From Persephonella sp. (lineage in GTDB: Bacteria; Aquificota; Aquificia; Aquificales; Hydrogenothermaceae), in contig JALTAS010000090.1 of assembly GCA_027058925.1 (NCBI GenBank), positions 1 to 13,927 of the forward strand: 13,927 nt of DNA. The letters are read 5' to 3'. A model generated the notes under the pieces. It worked only from the letters and a program-made list of their open reading frames with translations. It made no database searches and had not been told where the DNA came from. The translations under genes and the position numbers were made by a program. Position 1 is the stretch's first letter. The number at the start of each line of letters is the position of its first letter. Positions 1 through 7,637 of this stretch are shown piece after piece.

Positions 1-143
1 ACCTTATTCTTCTAAGCAAGTCTCAGCAGTTCTCTCGGTAGATGCGAATCGTGGGCAACCAATATTTTTTCAAGGCTTTTTCCAGATTTTAAAGCTTCTA
101 TGATAGGATTTCTGCCCCATATAATAAAACTTTTCTTTTCCAT
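1..143 (-). pseudogene. rlmB: RlmB/TrmH-family 23S rRNA 2'-O-methyltransferase, 5' end, interrupted by an in-frame stop
   Basis: The reading frame starts with ATG at 143-141, preceded by AAGGA (150-154) at 6-nt spacing. It encodes 43 residues beginning MEKKSFIIWGRNPIIEALKS. The pattern (I/V)(W/Y)G.NP(V/I)(L/I)EAL, then EKILVA and a PRELLRLA helix, is the N-terminal substrate-binding domain of the SpoU/TrmH family (RlmB, which methylates G2251 of 23S rRNA in E. coli). A TAG follows at 14-12, after which the same frame continues KNKV to the window edge. Family members normally continue through this point with Lys/Glu-rich residues, so TAG looks like a single-base change from AAG (Lys). The catalytic SPOUT domain would lie outside the window. 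It could be a true nonsense mutation, a base-call error near a contig end, or a decayed copy. The family call is fairly secure; pseudogene status is less so. Confidence 0.7.
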
Positions 144-173
144 TATAAATCCTTATACTGTATTAGAATAACT

Positions 174-207
174 ATTTTAATCAAATTTTACATTGATTTT
201 AATCAAA
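174..207. repeat. 12-bp direct repeat with palindrome in the rlmB-fmt gap
   Basis: ATTTTAATCAAA occurs at 174-185 and again at 196-207, a 22-bp period (about two helical turns). The second copy sits inside TTGATT-TT-AATCAA (193-206), a 6-bp inverted repeat around a 2-bp centre. The pair lies in the 70-bp gap upstream of rlmB and just downstream of fmt (both on the minus strand). The period would suit a dimeric regulator on one DNA face. Extreme AT content also makes chance similarity plausible. It is not GC-rich enough to be a standard terminator for fmt. Confidence 0.45.
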
Positions 208-213
208 GGGAAA

Positions 214-1149
214 TCAGTATAACTTTTCTCCGATTTTTATATGATATCCTCTTACAGCATCATCACCTGATATGGGTTTTGAATTGGGGAACTGAATTTT
301 TTTTATCAGAATCTTTCCTTTTCCAGTCTGAACAACGAACCCTTTCCCCTTTATTATCTGAACTACTTCCCCAGGGATCCCTTTAGAGTTTTCATCTAAA
401 ACTTCGGCTTCAATTATTTTTATCTGTTTATCCCTGAAGTTTGTAAATGCTTTTGGCCATACCTTTAAAGCCCTTATCTGATTAAATATTTCCCTTGCTG
501 ATCTGTTCCAGTCTATCCTGCCTTCTTCTTTTTTTATAGGTTTTGCATAGGTCGCTTTTGAATCATCCTGTGGTCTTTTCTTGATTTCTCCTTTTTCTAT
601 TTGATCTAAAACCTTGATAAGAAGATCAGCTCCGGCCTTTGCAAGTTTATTGTGAACAGATATTATATCGTCTTCTTCAGAAATAGGAATTTCCACACAT
701 TTGTATATATCACCTGCATCTAACCGCTCTGTTATCTCCATTATGCAGACACCTGTTTTTTCTTTCCCATCCATTATTGCTCTCTGAATAGGAGCAGCTC
801 CCCTGTACTCAGGTAAGAGGGAAGCATGCACATTTATTGTTTTATATTTTGGAAGTTCAATAATCTCTTTTGGCAGTATTTTTCCATAGGCAACAACAAC
901 AAATATGTCAGGATTAAGTTTTTTCAGGTCTTCGTAAAGCTCTTTATTCTCTTTAACTTTTTCAGGCTGTAGTACTGGGATACCGTGTTCTTCTGCCACG
1001 ACTTTTACAGGAGGAGGGGTAAACTTTTTCCCTCTACCTTTTGGCTTATCCGGTTGTGTAACAACAGCTATAACCTGATGTTTTGACTTTAAAATAGCCT
1101 TCAGACTTTCTACAGCAAAATCGGGAGTACCCCAAAAAACTACTCTCAA
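214..1149 (-). CDS. fmt: Methionyl-tRNA formyltransferase
   Basis: Cytosolic enzyme that transfers a formyl group from 10-formyl-tetrahydrofolate to the amino group of Met-tRNA(fMet), making the bacterial initiator. The 311-aa length matches E. coli Fmt (315). Visible signatures are the N-terminal FWGTPDFAV (5-13), the basic loop [11 protein letters not shown] (32-42), the catalytic region [17 protein letters not shown] (106-122) with Asn106 and His108, and Asp144 in RLDAGD; these align with E. coli N108/H110/D146. Residues from about 205 form the C-terminal OB-like tRNA-binding domain. The start is TTG (1149-1147), chosen because AGGAGG (1155-1160) lies 5 nt upstream and the protein then begins exactly at the family N-terminus. 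It is on the same strand as the rlmB fragment and divergent from the membrane-protein gene at 1228. No def (deformylase) gene is adjacent. Confidence 0.97.
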   Translation of the reverse strand: MRVVFWGTPDFAVESLKAILKSKHQVIAVVTQPDKPKGRGKKFTPPPVKVVAEEHGIPVLQPEKVKENKELYEDLKKLNPDIFVVVAYGKILPKEIIELPKYKTINVHASLLPEYRGAAPIQRAIMDGKEKTGVCIMEITERLDAGDIYKCVEIPISEEDDIISVHNKLAKAGADLLIKVLDQIEKGEIKKRPQDDSKATYAKPIKKEEGRIDWNRSAREIFNQIRALKVWPKAFTNFRDKQIKIIEAEVLDENSKGIPGEVVQIIKGKGFVVQTGKGKILIKKIQFPNSKPISGDDAVRGYHIKIGEKLY

Positions 1150-1160
1150 AGTATCCTCCT

Positions 1161-1216
1161 TTTTTATTTATTGTAATATATCTAAACAGGTAATATGATT
1201 ATAATTGAGGAAGTTT
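1161..1216. promoter_or_regulatory. Divergent promoter region between fmt and the TauE-like gene
   Basis: This is the only space available for initiating both divergent units. On the plus strand TATAAT (1200-1205) lies 22 bp before the TTG start at 1228. On the minus strand TATATT (1180-1175) lies about 25 bp before the fmt start. Neither has a good TTGACA box at 16-18 bp, so these are -10-only assignments in very AT-rich DNA. Confidence 0.35.
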
Positions 1217-1227
1217 GGAGGGTGTAG

Positions 1228-1860
1228 TTGCTTAAATACCTGATGGTAGCCTTTGCCGGTTTTCTTGGTTCTTACCACTGTATTGGTATGTGCGGATTCA
1301 TTCCGCCTTTAATCCAGTACAGAAGCTGGTTTTTGGGAAATATCCTGTATTCTGCAGGAAGGATTTTTACATATTCCTTTTTAGGTTTTATTGCAGGATA
1401 TGCAGGGATGTTTTTCCACAGTATTCAGTTTCAGCTATTCCAAAAATCCCTTACGGTTTTCCTTGGAGTGGCGATGATAATTTTTGGTCTCCAGATTACA
1501 GGAAGAATTAAAGAAAAAGGTGTTCCAGGGCTTGATCTCATTTTTACAACTATTGCTGATATTCTTTCAAAATTCAGAAAAAATCCATTTTTCTTAGGAA
1601 TGTTTAATGGATTTTTGCCCTGTCCTCTTGTTTATGCATTTTTGATGCAGTCAATGTTTGAGAGCTCTCCAACAAAAGGTATGCTTGTGATGCTTTCTTT
1701 TGGGATTGGAACTGTGCCGGCCATGCTTTTTGCAAGCAAGATTTTTCAGATGTTTTCACCTAAACTGAGAAAAAGGCTGGCATCATTTTCAGGAGTTATA
1801 GTTATTCTTTTTGGTATATGGGCTATTTTAAGAGCTTTTGGGATAGGACATCACCATTAG
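1228..1860 (+). CDS. TauE/SafE-like (DsbD_2/UreH-type) integral membrane protein with HC-x3-C motif
   Basis: A 210-aa inner-membrane protein with about six predicted helices (roughly 1-28, 35-60, 70-91, 121-142, 150-172, 185-206). The first helix carries GSYHCIGMCG (14-23: His17, Cys18, Cys22). A second half-repeat contains FNGFLPCPLVYAF (126-138, Cys132). Paired Cys in helices 1 and 4 are typical of the DsbD_2/'sulfite exporter TauE/SafE' proteins linked to cytochrome oxidase copper supply or transmembrane thiol/electron transfer. The protein ends GIGHHH, a possible metal ligand. The TTG start is set by GGAGGG (1217-1222) 5 nt upstream. It lies 10 bp before the beta-CASP gene and is probably co-transcribed. 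No cytochrome oxidase or DsbD partner is in view, so the substrate (Cu, thiol or other) is undetermined. Confidence 0.8.
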   Translation: MLKYLMVAFAGFLGSYHCIGMCGFIPPLIQYRSWFLGNILYSAGRIFTYSFLGFIAGYAGMFFHSIQFQLFQKSLTVFLGVAMIIFGLQITGRIKEKGVPGLDLIFTTIADILSKFRKNPFFLGMFNGFLPCPLVYAFLMQSMFESSPTKGMLVMLSFGIGTVPAMLFASKIFQMFSPKLRKRLASFSGVIVILFGIWAILRAFGIGHHH

Positions 1861-1870
1861 GAGTACAGTT

Positions 1871-3277
1871 GTGATTAAAAAAGCTGTTGTCAGATCTTTC
1901 GGGGCCACAAAAACCGTGACAGGTTCCTGTCATCTTCTTGAGATAGGAAAGCTGAAGATACTTGTAGATTGTGGTATGTTTCAGGGGCAAGATGAGAATA
2001 AAAATTATGAGGATTTTGGATTTAACCCTTCTGATATTGATTACCTCATTGTAACCCATGCCCATATCGATCATATAGGAAGAATCCCCCTTCTTGTGAA
2101 GAAAGGATTCAGGGGGAAGATAATATCAACAGCCCCCACAAGGCATATAGCAAGGATTATGCTTCTTGATGCTGCCAAGGTTATGGAGGAGGAATATAGG
2201 GTTCTATACAGAAAAGCCTTGAGAAGAGGACATCCTGAGGAAGTTAGACCCCCTCTATATGATGAGGATGATGTTTATGATGCTATGGAGCATTTTAGGA
2301 TCACTCTTGATTATCATCAGCCTTATGAAATAACAGACTATCTTGTTATAACCTTTAAAAATGCAGGACATATATTGGGATCATCATATCTTGAGATAAA
2401 ACTGAAAATAAACGAAAGATGGAAAAAAATTATATTTTCTGGTGATCTTGGCATGAAAGAGAGGCTTATAATAAAACCTCTTGAGTTTTCTGAAGATGGT
2501 CAGATCATCTTTACTGAATCAACATATGGAAACAGAAAACACAAATCTTTGAAGGAAACTATTACAGAGTTCAGGCAGGCGATAGAAGAAAGTTTTAAAA
2601 AAGGAGGGAACATAGTTATTCCAACATTTGCTCTGGAGAGAGCACAGGAGATACTGTATGTGCTGAGGCATATGTACGACAGGGGAGAACTTCCAAAGTG
2701 TAAGGTTTTTCTTGACAGTCCACTTGCGATCTCTGCAACAAAAATATTCCTCCAGTTTCCTGAGTATTTTAATGAAGCAACCAGAAAAATGGTTCAGGAG
2801 GGGAAAAATCCCTTTATATTCCCTTATGTTCATTTTACAACCACTGTGGAAGAGTCAAAAATGATAAATTCTATAGATACAGGTGCGATCATACTTGCAG
2901 GAAGCGGTATGTGTACAGGAGGAAGGATAAAACACCACCTTAAACATAACCTCTGGAGACCTGAATCATCAGTTATTTTTGTAGGCTATCAGGCAAAGGG
3001 AACACTTGGGAGACAGATAGTTGATGGGGCAAAAATGGTAAAGATTTACGGTGAAGAAATAGCTGTAAAATCAAAAATATACACAATAAATGGTTTTTCT
3101 TCTCATGCGGATCAGCCTGTTTTACTGGAATGGGTAGATAGGTTTAGAAATAAAGAGCTGGTTTATATAATCCACGGTGAACCAGATGTGATGGGAGTAT
3201 TCAAAGAAAAGTTGGAATCTAAATTTTCTGTTAAAACACATATTGTTGAAAAAGGAGAAGGTATATATATTACATAA
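1871..3277 (+). CDS. Beta-CASP metallo-beta-lactamase RNase (CPSF/TTHA0252-like)
   Basis: Predicted zinc-dependent ribonuclease, 468 aa. The MBL core shows HAHIDH (63-68), the AGHILGSS motif (His167) and FSGDLG (Asp192), supplying the two-zinc site. A beta-CASP insert follows, with VIPTFALERAQE (249-260), LDSPLA (Asp282, motif A), SGMCTGGRIKHHL (345-357, motif B His) and GFSSHAD (408-414, His412, motif C). This arrangement matches bacterial/archaeal CPSF-like nucleases such as Thermus TTHA0252, rather than RNase J (no long C-terminal domain) or beta-lactamases. The GTG start is supported by AGGAG (1859-1863), which overlaps the stop of the upstream gene, so the two are likely translated together. 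The role is presumably RNA processing or decay; in vivo substrates cannot be read from sequence. Confidence 0.9.
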   Translation: MIKKAVVRSFGATKTVTGSCHLLEIGKLKILVDCGMFQGQDENKNYEDFGFNPSDIDYLIVTHAHIDHIGRIPLLVKKGFRGKIISTAPTRHIARIMLLDAAKVMEEEYRVLYRKALRRGHPEEVRPPLYDEDDVYDAMEHFRITLDYHQPYEITDYLVITFKNAGHILGSSYLEIKLKINERWKKIIFSGDLGMKERLIIKPLEFSEDGQIIFTESTYGNRKHKSLKETITEFRQAIEESFKKGGNIVIPTFALERAQEILYVLRHMYDRGELPKCKVFLDSPLAISATKIFLQFPEYFNEATRKMVQEGKNPFIFPYVHFTTTVEESKMINSIDTGAIILAGSGMCTGGRIKHHLKHNLWRPESSVIFVGYQAKGTLGRQIVDGAKMVKIYGEEIAVKSKIYTINGFSSHADQPVLLEWVDRFRNKELVYIIHGEPDVMGVFKEKLESKFSVKTHIVEKGEGIYIT

Positions 3278-3279
3278 GC

Positions 3280-3288
3280 TGGTATAAT
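3280..3288 (+). promoter_or_regulatory. Extended -10 promoter for thiG-kdsB
   Basis: TGGTATAAT is a perfect extended -10 (TGnTATAAT) beginning 3 bp after the stop of the beta-CASP gene and ending 27 bp before the thiG ATG. No TTGACA-like box sits 16-18 bp upstream, which is acceptable for extended -10 promoters. It would give thiG-kdsB a start independent of the upstream pair. No room exists for a TPP riboswitch (38-bp gap). Confidence 0.55.
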
Positions 3289-3315
3289 ATTAAAAATTTT
3301 TTCAGGAGGTAGTTT

Positions 3316-4113
3316 ATGAGCTTTGAGGAACTTTTAAAAGATGATAAGCTTGTTATAGGAGATAAAGAGTTTTCATCAAGACTTATAGTTGGCTCAGGAA
3401 AGTATAAAGATTTTGAAGAAACGGCAAAGGCAACAGAGGCATCCGGTGCCCAGATGATAACAGTTGCCGTTAGAAGGGTTAATATAACAGACCCAGACAA
3501 ACCGAACCTTCTTGATTATATAGACACATCAAAGGTTATGATACTTCCAAACACAGCCGGCTGTTATACAGCAGAAGAGGCTGTTCTTACTGCGAAACTT
3601 GCAAGGGAGGCTTTAGGGCACGGTTTTGTTAAGCTTGAGGTTATAGGAGATCAAAAAACCCTTTATCCGGATATGATTGAAACGCTCAAAGCTGCGGAAA
3701 TCCTTGTGAAAGAAGGTTTTACAGTTCTTCCATACATAACAGATGATCCTGTTATGGCTAAAAAGTTTGAGGATATAGGCTGTGCAGCTGTTATGCCTCT
3801 GGCAGCTCCAATAGGATCAGGACTTGGACTTCAAAACCCTTACAACATAATTTTTATAAAAGAGGCTGTTTCGGTTCCTGTCATAGTTGATGCGGGTATT
3901 GGAACAGCATCAGATGCGTCTGTCGTCATGGAGCTTGGGGTTGACGGCGTTCTTATGAATACAGCTATAGCACAGGCTAAAGACCCTATAAAAATGGCTG
4001 TTGCTATGAAGCATGCTGTGATAGCTGGAAGGCTTGCGTATCTTGCAGGTAGAATACCGAAAAAAATGTATGCATCAGCCTCATCACCTGTTGAAGGTAT
4101 GATCGGAAGGTAA
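3316..4113 (+). CDS. thiG: Thiazole synthase ThiG
   Basis: Forms the thiazole phosphate moiety of thiamine from deoxyxylulose 5-phosphate, dehydroglycine and ThiS-thiocarboxylate in the cytosol. 265 aa, close to the usual 255-260. Key features are [10 protein letters not shown] (21-30), AVRRVN (51-56), LPNTAGC (77-83), VKLEVIGD (105-112) with Lys106 as the Schiff-base lysine, the phosphate-binding APIGSGLG (164-171) and [10 protein letters not shown] (191-200). The N-terminus lacks a fused ThiS domain. ATG is preceded by AGGAGG (3304-3309). kdsB starts 1 nt after its stop, so the two are co-transcribed although their pathways are unrelated. No thiS, thiH/thiO or thiF lies in the window; they must be elsewhere. 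Confidence 0.97.
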   Translation: MSFEELLKDDKLVIGDKEFSSRLIVGSGKYKDFEETAKATEASGAQMITVAVRRVNITDPDKPNLLDYIDTSKVMILPNTAGCYTAEEAVLTAKLAREALGHGFVKLEVIGDQKTLYPDMIETLKAAEILVKEGFTVLPYITDDPVMAKKFEDIGCAAVMPLAAPIGSGLGLQNPYNIIFIKEAVSVPVIVDAGIGTASDASVVMELGVDGVLMNTAIAQAKDPIKMAVAMKHAVIAGRLAYLAGRIPKKMYASASSPVEGMIGR

Positions 4114-4114
4114 G

Positions 4115-4849
4115 TTGGCAGTTATTATTATACCTGCAAGAAAAGGATCAACAAGGCTTAAAAACAAGCTTTTGCTTGAGGTTAAGGGAAAGCCTGTTAT
4201 CCAGTGGACAGCAGAGAACTGCCTCAAAGTTAAAAAAGCTGACAGGGTTATAGTTGCAACAGACTCTGAAGATATAGCACAGATTTTTGCCGGTTCACCT
4301 GTTGAGGCAGTTTTAACACCTTCAGACCTGAAAAGTGGGAGCGATAGGGTTGCTTATGTGGCAAAGGATCTCGATCATGAAAAAATAATAAATGTTCAGG
4401 GGGATGAGCCTCTGCTCCTCCCTGATGATATAGAAAAGGTTATTGATGGACTTGATGATGCCCAGATCACAACCCTTTCTTATCCTATTGAAAGAGAGGG
4501 GGAGTATATAAATCCTAATGTGGTGAAGGTAGTTACTGATAGGGAAGGTTATGCCCTGTATTTTTCAAGAAGTCCGATTCCTTTTTACAGGGATATAGAT
4601 TTTTCCCAGATGTTAGACAGATATAAAAATTCTGTGATGAAACATATAGGTGTTTATGGATACAGAAAAGATGCACTTATGGACTTTGCATACAGATTAA
4701 AACCATCTGTTTATGAGCAAATTGAAAAACTTGAACAACTGAGACTGCTTGAGAATGGATACAGGATAAAGGTTTTCACTGCACAGAAGGACACATTAGG
4801 GATAGACACAGAGGAAGATTTTGAAAAGTTCTGCCGGATTGTAGGCTAA
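4115..4849 (+). CDS. kdsB: 3-deoxy-manno-octulosonate cytidylyltransferase (CMP-KDO synthetase)
   Basis: Activates KDO with CTP to CMP-KDO for the LPS inner core; its presence indicates a Gram-negative outer membrane. 244 aa (E. coli 248). Signatures are the nucleotide-binding IPARKGSTRLKNKLL (6-20), VATDSEDI (47-54), NVQGDEPLL (93-101, metal-binding Asp97), YFSRSPIP (149-156), HIGVYGYRKD (177-186), EKLEQLRLLENG (204-215) and GIDTEEDFEKF (229-239). The start is TTG immediately after the thiG stop, with AAGG (4107-4110) inside the thiG end as the ribosome site at 4-nt spacing. Translation is probably coupled to thiG. Its last 4 bp overlap the end of the convergent citrate synthase gene. Confidence 0.96.
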   Translation: MAVIIIPARKGSTRLKNKLLLEVKGKPVIQWTAENCLKVKKADRVIVATDSEDIAQIFAGSPVEAVLTPSDLKSGSDRVAYVAKDLDHEKIINVQGDEPLLLPDDIEKVIDGLDDAQITTLSYPIEREGEYINPNVVKVVTDREGYALYFSRSPIPFYRDIDFSQMLDRYKNSVMKHIGVYGYRKDALMDFAYRLKPSVYEQIEKLEQLRLLENGYRIKVFTAQKDTLGIDTEEDFEKFCRIVG

Positions 4850-5970
4850 CCTCTTTTTTCAGGGGGGATATACTTTATGTTATGTCCACCGTCATAGATC
4901 TGTGTTGGTCTAAAAAGTTTATTTTCTTTAAGATATTCTTTACAGTGGGCTATCCAGCCTGAGATCCTTGCCATTGCAAAAACTGAGGTATAAAATAAAG
5001 GGGGAATTCCAAGCAGGCTGTAAAGAACACCAGAATAAAAATCTATGTTAGGGTATATCTTTTTTTCTTTTAGTCTTTTAAGGGCGACTTTTTCAAACTC
5101 AATAGCTATTTTATACAGTCTGTTTTCTCTGTCGGAGATCTCCTGCAGCATTCTTTTAATTAGTAATGCCCTTGGATCGTGTGTTTTGTATACTCTGTGT
5201 CCAAAGCCCATTATTCTTTCTTTGCTTTTTAATTTTTGATCAATTATGTTTGGGATATCCTCTGTTTTATCTATCTGGGAGAGCATGTAATAAACCCTTT
5301 CATTTGCTCCTCCATGGAGTCTTCCTGATAAAGAACCTACAGCAGAAGAAACACAGGAATAAAAATCAGCAAGCGTTGATACGACAACTATAGCTGTAAA
5401 TGTTGATGCATTTATCGTGTGCTCTGCATGAAGTATAAGGCATTTATCAAAAATATCTCCTTCTTTTTTTGTTGGCTTTTCACCTCTTATCATATAAAGA
5501 AAGTTTTCACCGTAGGATAGCCTGAAATCAGGTTCAATTATATCTTTGTTTTCTGATATTCTTTTCCAAGCTGCTATAACAGTGGGAACTTGTCCTAAAA
5601 GTCTTGTTAATGATGAGTAGTGATGTTTTTCATCAAGGACATCTTTGTTAGGATCATAGGCTGACAGTACAGGGATTATTGACTGGAGAACCTTCATAGG
5701 GTGGGTATCCTTCGGTATATCTTTTAAGAATTTTATAATAGAGCTGTCTATTTGGAGGTTATTTTTCACGTCGCACACAAACTCATCATACTCCCTCTGG
5801 GAGGGTAGTTTCCCAAATACAAGAAGATAAGAAACCTCAAGGAAGTTTGATTTTTCTACCAGCTCTTCAATAGGAATTCCCCTGTATTCAAGAATACCTT
5901 TCTGTCCATCTATATAGCTTATTGATGATTTAACTACAGGGATACCGGCAAGCCCTGAATAAACTTCCAT
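4846..5970 (-). CDS. gltA: Citrate synthase (type II-like, CitZ/GltA family)
   Basis: Catalyses oxaloacetate + acetyl-CoA to citrate, or the reverse where it operates reversibly. The frame is open back to TTG at 6024, but the ATG at 5970 is chosen: GGAGGG (5975-5980) is 4 nt upstream, the protein then begins MEVYSGLAGIPVV as in homologues, and the length is 374 aa (B. subtilis CitZ about 372). Numbered from that start, catalytic-site residues are present: HAEHTINAS (181-189, His184), GRLHGGAN (216-223, His219), GFGHRVYKTHDPRA (255-268, His258), NIDFYSG (308-314, Asp310) and FRPTQIYDG (353-361). Full length excludes the shorter citryl-CoA lyase paralogue of Aquificaceae. It is the last gene of the run from 8119 and tail-overlaps kdsB by 4 bp, leaving no room for a normal terminator. 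A 2-methylcitrate synthase role cannot be excluded, though no prp genes are nearby. Confidence 0.92.
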   Translation of the reverse strand: MEVYSGLAGIPVVKSSISYIDGQKGILEYRGIPIEELVEKSNFLEVSYLLVFGKLPSQREYDEFVCDVKNNLQIDSSIIKFLKDIPKDTHPMKVLQSIIPVLSAYDPNKDVLDEKHHYSSLTRLLGQVPTVIAAWKRISENKDIIEPDFRLSYGENFLYMIRGEKPTKKEGDIFDKCLILHAEHTINASTFTAIVVVSTLADFYSCVSSAVGSLSGRLHGGANERVYYMLSQIDKTEDIPNIIDQKLKSKERIMGFGHRVYKTHDPRALLIKRMLQEISDRENRLYKIAIEFEKVALKRLKEKKIYPNIDFYSGVLYSLLGIPPLFYTSVFAMARISGWIAHCKEYLKENKLFRPTQIYDGGHNIKYIPPEKRG

Positions 5971-6024
5971 AATTCCCTCCAGCCCTTTTGAGATTAAATC
6001 TAATTTTTTAAAATTCAGGAGCAA

Positions 6025-6375
6025 CTACTTTCTTTTCATAAAAAATATTTCTCCTATACTTCCTGCGATTATATATATCCATATTATACTTCCCATATAA
6101 AGCCTGTCCTGAAATGTAAGAACTATAAGGATAATAAGAAGCAAAAATGAGTATATAAGGAAAGGTACAGCCTCTGAGGGTTTATTGAACAGAGTTTCAA
6201 AACTGTAATCTCCTTTTTTCATTTCTTTAAGCAGGAAAGCTGTTGCCCCTGTACCTATCCCCAGTGAAATATAAAACATGTACTCATTTTGAAGATCAGG
6301 GTAAAGGCTCATAATAAGGGCAACCCACAAAGGAAAATCCTGAAGAAGCTCGCCTATAAAAATTCTTGTGTTCAT
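6025..6375 (-). CDS. Small integral membrane protein, family not recognised
   Basis: 116 aa with about four hydrophobic segments (near 12-26, 32-50, 68-87 and 93-111). A charged cytosolic-type loop EMKKGDYSFETLFNKPSE lies between the second and third, and the end is basic (FFMKRK). No catalytic motif is recognised. Its ATG overlaps the stop of the upstream transporter (TAATG, 1-nt overlap at 6375) and it has no good ribosome site of its own, so translation is probably coupled and expression tied to the symporter. The position suggests an accessory of the transporter or of the citrate synthase step; this is inference only. Confidence 0.8.
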   Translation of the reverse strand: MNTRIFIGELLQDFPLWVALIMSLYPDLQNEYMFYISLGIGTGATAFLLKEMKKGDYSFETLFNKPSEAVPFLIYSFLLLIILIVLTFQDRLYMGSIIWIYIIAGSIGEIFFMKRK

Positions 6376-7637
6376 TATTTTAAAGGCTCTTTCGCTGTTT
6401 CTTTTAAGGTCATACCTGCTATAAAAGCGATTGAAGCAGCAAAGATAAGATAAAAAGCTGGCGAATTAATATCGCCTGTTATTTTTATAAGATAGGTTGA
6501 TATTAAAGGAGCTGTTCCTCCAAATATTGCAAAAGGGAGGTTGTAACCTATTGAATAACCGCTGTTTCTTATCTGTGTTGGGAATATCTCAACAAGAGTG
6601 GTTGGCAGTATTGACATAAACCCTGCAACAACAACCGCAAAAATTATCTGTCCTGTCAGTGCATTTTCAACTGATCCTGATGATACAAACTTAAAAAGGG
6701 GGTAGGAAACCAGGATCGTAAAGCCGGTTGAAAAAAGTATTATAGGCTTTCTTCCAATTTTGTCTGACAGCCATCCAAAAAATGGTATAAGCACTGCAAG
6801 AACAACCATACTGATAGTATTAATGGTAAGGGCTGTTGACTTTGGAAACTTGACGAAAACAGATAGATGGTTTGCTATATAAACAAAGATTGTGTAAAAA
6901 CCAACAGCCTGAAATGTGCTTAAGGAAAATGTTTTTATAAACTCCTTATATGCTTTTTTAAAAACATCAACAACTGGCTGTTTATCTATCATTTCTTCAT
7001 ACTCAAGCTCAAGAAACTTAGGAGTTTCGTCTATATTTTTTCTGACATAATAGCCGACCAATCCAAGAAGAATACCTGTAAAAAACAGTAATCTCCAGCC
7101 CCAAGAATAAAGATCATCTTCTGGAAGAATTTTTGTTATTACAGCACCTGATGCTGATCCAAGGAGTATTCCAACAACAGCTCCAAGTATCCCGACGCTA
7201 CCAAAAAGTCCCCTTTTGTCCTGAGGTGCATGCTCAACTATAAAAGAAACAGATGTTGTGTATTCTCCTCCTACAGATAGTCCCTGAAAAAGCTTAAGTA
7301 AAACAAGGAGTACTGGTGCCAATAAACCTATCTGTGCATATGTTGGAAGCAGTCCTATGGATGTTGTGGAAAAAGCCATCAAAATTATGGATATAGTTAA
7401 GGCCTTTTTTCTTCCGTATTTATCACCTATATGTCCAAAAAGAATAGCCCCTACCGGTCTCATAACAAAACCAACAGCAAAAACCCCAAAGGATTTTAAG
7501 AGAGATACCATAGGATCTTCCGAAGGAAAAAAAAGCTCTCCGATAATAACAGCAAGAAAACCGTAAACAACAAAGTCGTACCATTCCAATACATTACCTA
7601 CCATTCCGGCAAATAATGTTTTAGAATGCTTTTTCAT
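6375..7637 (-). CDS. MFS transporter, metabolite:H+ symporter (MHS) family
   Basis: 420-aa, 12-helix inner-membrane proton symporter. MHS signatures are clear: GNVLEWYDFVVYG (14-26) in helix 1, RPVGAILFGHIGDKYGRKKAL (60-80) including the A-motif loop 2-3, QGLSVGGEYTTS (118-129), EHAPQDKRG (135-143), and the second A-like motif GWLSDKIGRKP (288-298). The long central loop (about 200-235) is family-typical. MHS members carry citrate, alpha-ketoglutarate, shikimate, proline/betaine or similar. Location upstream of citrate synthase hints at a di- or tricarboxylate, but residues do not settle this. The start ATG abuts the stop of the 65-aa gene, with a weak AGGGTGG about 10 nt upstream. The downstream 116-aa gene overlaps its stop. 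Confidence 0.93.
   Translation of the reverse strand: MKKHSKTLFAGMVGNVLEWYDFVVYGFLAVIIGELFFPSEDPMVSLLKSFGVFAVGFVMRPVGAILFGHIGDKYGRKKALTISIILMAFSTTSIGLLPTYAQIGLLAPVLLVLLKLFQGLSVGGEYTTSVSFIVEHAPQDKRGLFGSVGILGAVVGILLGSASGAVITKILPEDDLYSWGWRLLFFTGILLGLVGYYVRKNIDETPKFLELEYEEMIDKQPVVDVFKKAYKEFIKTFSLSTFQAVGFYTIFVYIANHLSVFVKFPKSTALTINTISMVVLAVLIPFFGWLSDKIGRKPIILFSTGFTILVSYPLFKFVSSGSVENALTGQIIFAVVVAGFMSILPTTLVEIFPTQIRNSGYSIGYNLPFAIFGGTAPLISTYLIKITGDINSPAFYLIFAASIAFIAGMTLKETAKEPLK

Noticed and set aside
2519..2833. 104-codon minus-strand frame inside the beta-CASP gene
   Set aside because: Entirely antisense to conserved beta-CASP motifs, with Cys/Phe-rich shadow composition and no initiation signals.
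3278..3315. TPP riboswitch before thiG
   Set aside because: The gap is only 38 bp and lacks the conserved TPP-aptamer CUGAGA/ACCUGA elements.
5045..5393. Plus-strand reading frames of 64 and 75 codons inside citrate synthase
   Set aside because: They lie antisense within a clearly conserved gene, have no ribosome site or recognisable protein, and read as low-complexity hydrophobic or Cys-rich shadow translations.
5971..6024. Longer citrate synthase reading frame starting at TTG 6024 (18 extra residues)
   Set aside because: The internal ATG at 5970 has GGAGGG at 4 nt and gives the family-standard N-terminus and length; the TTG has no clear ribosome site.
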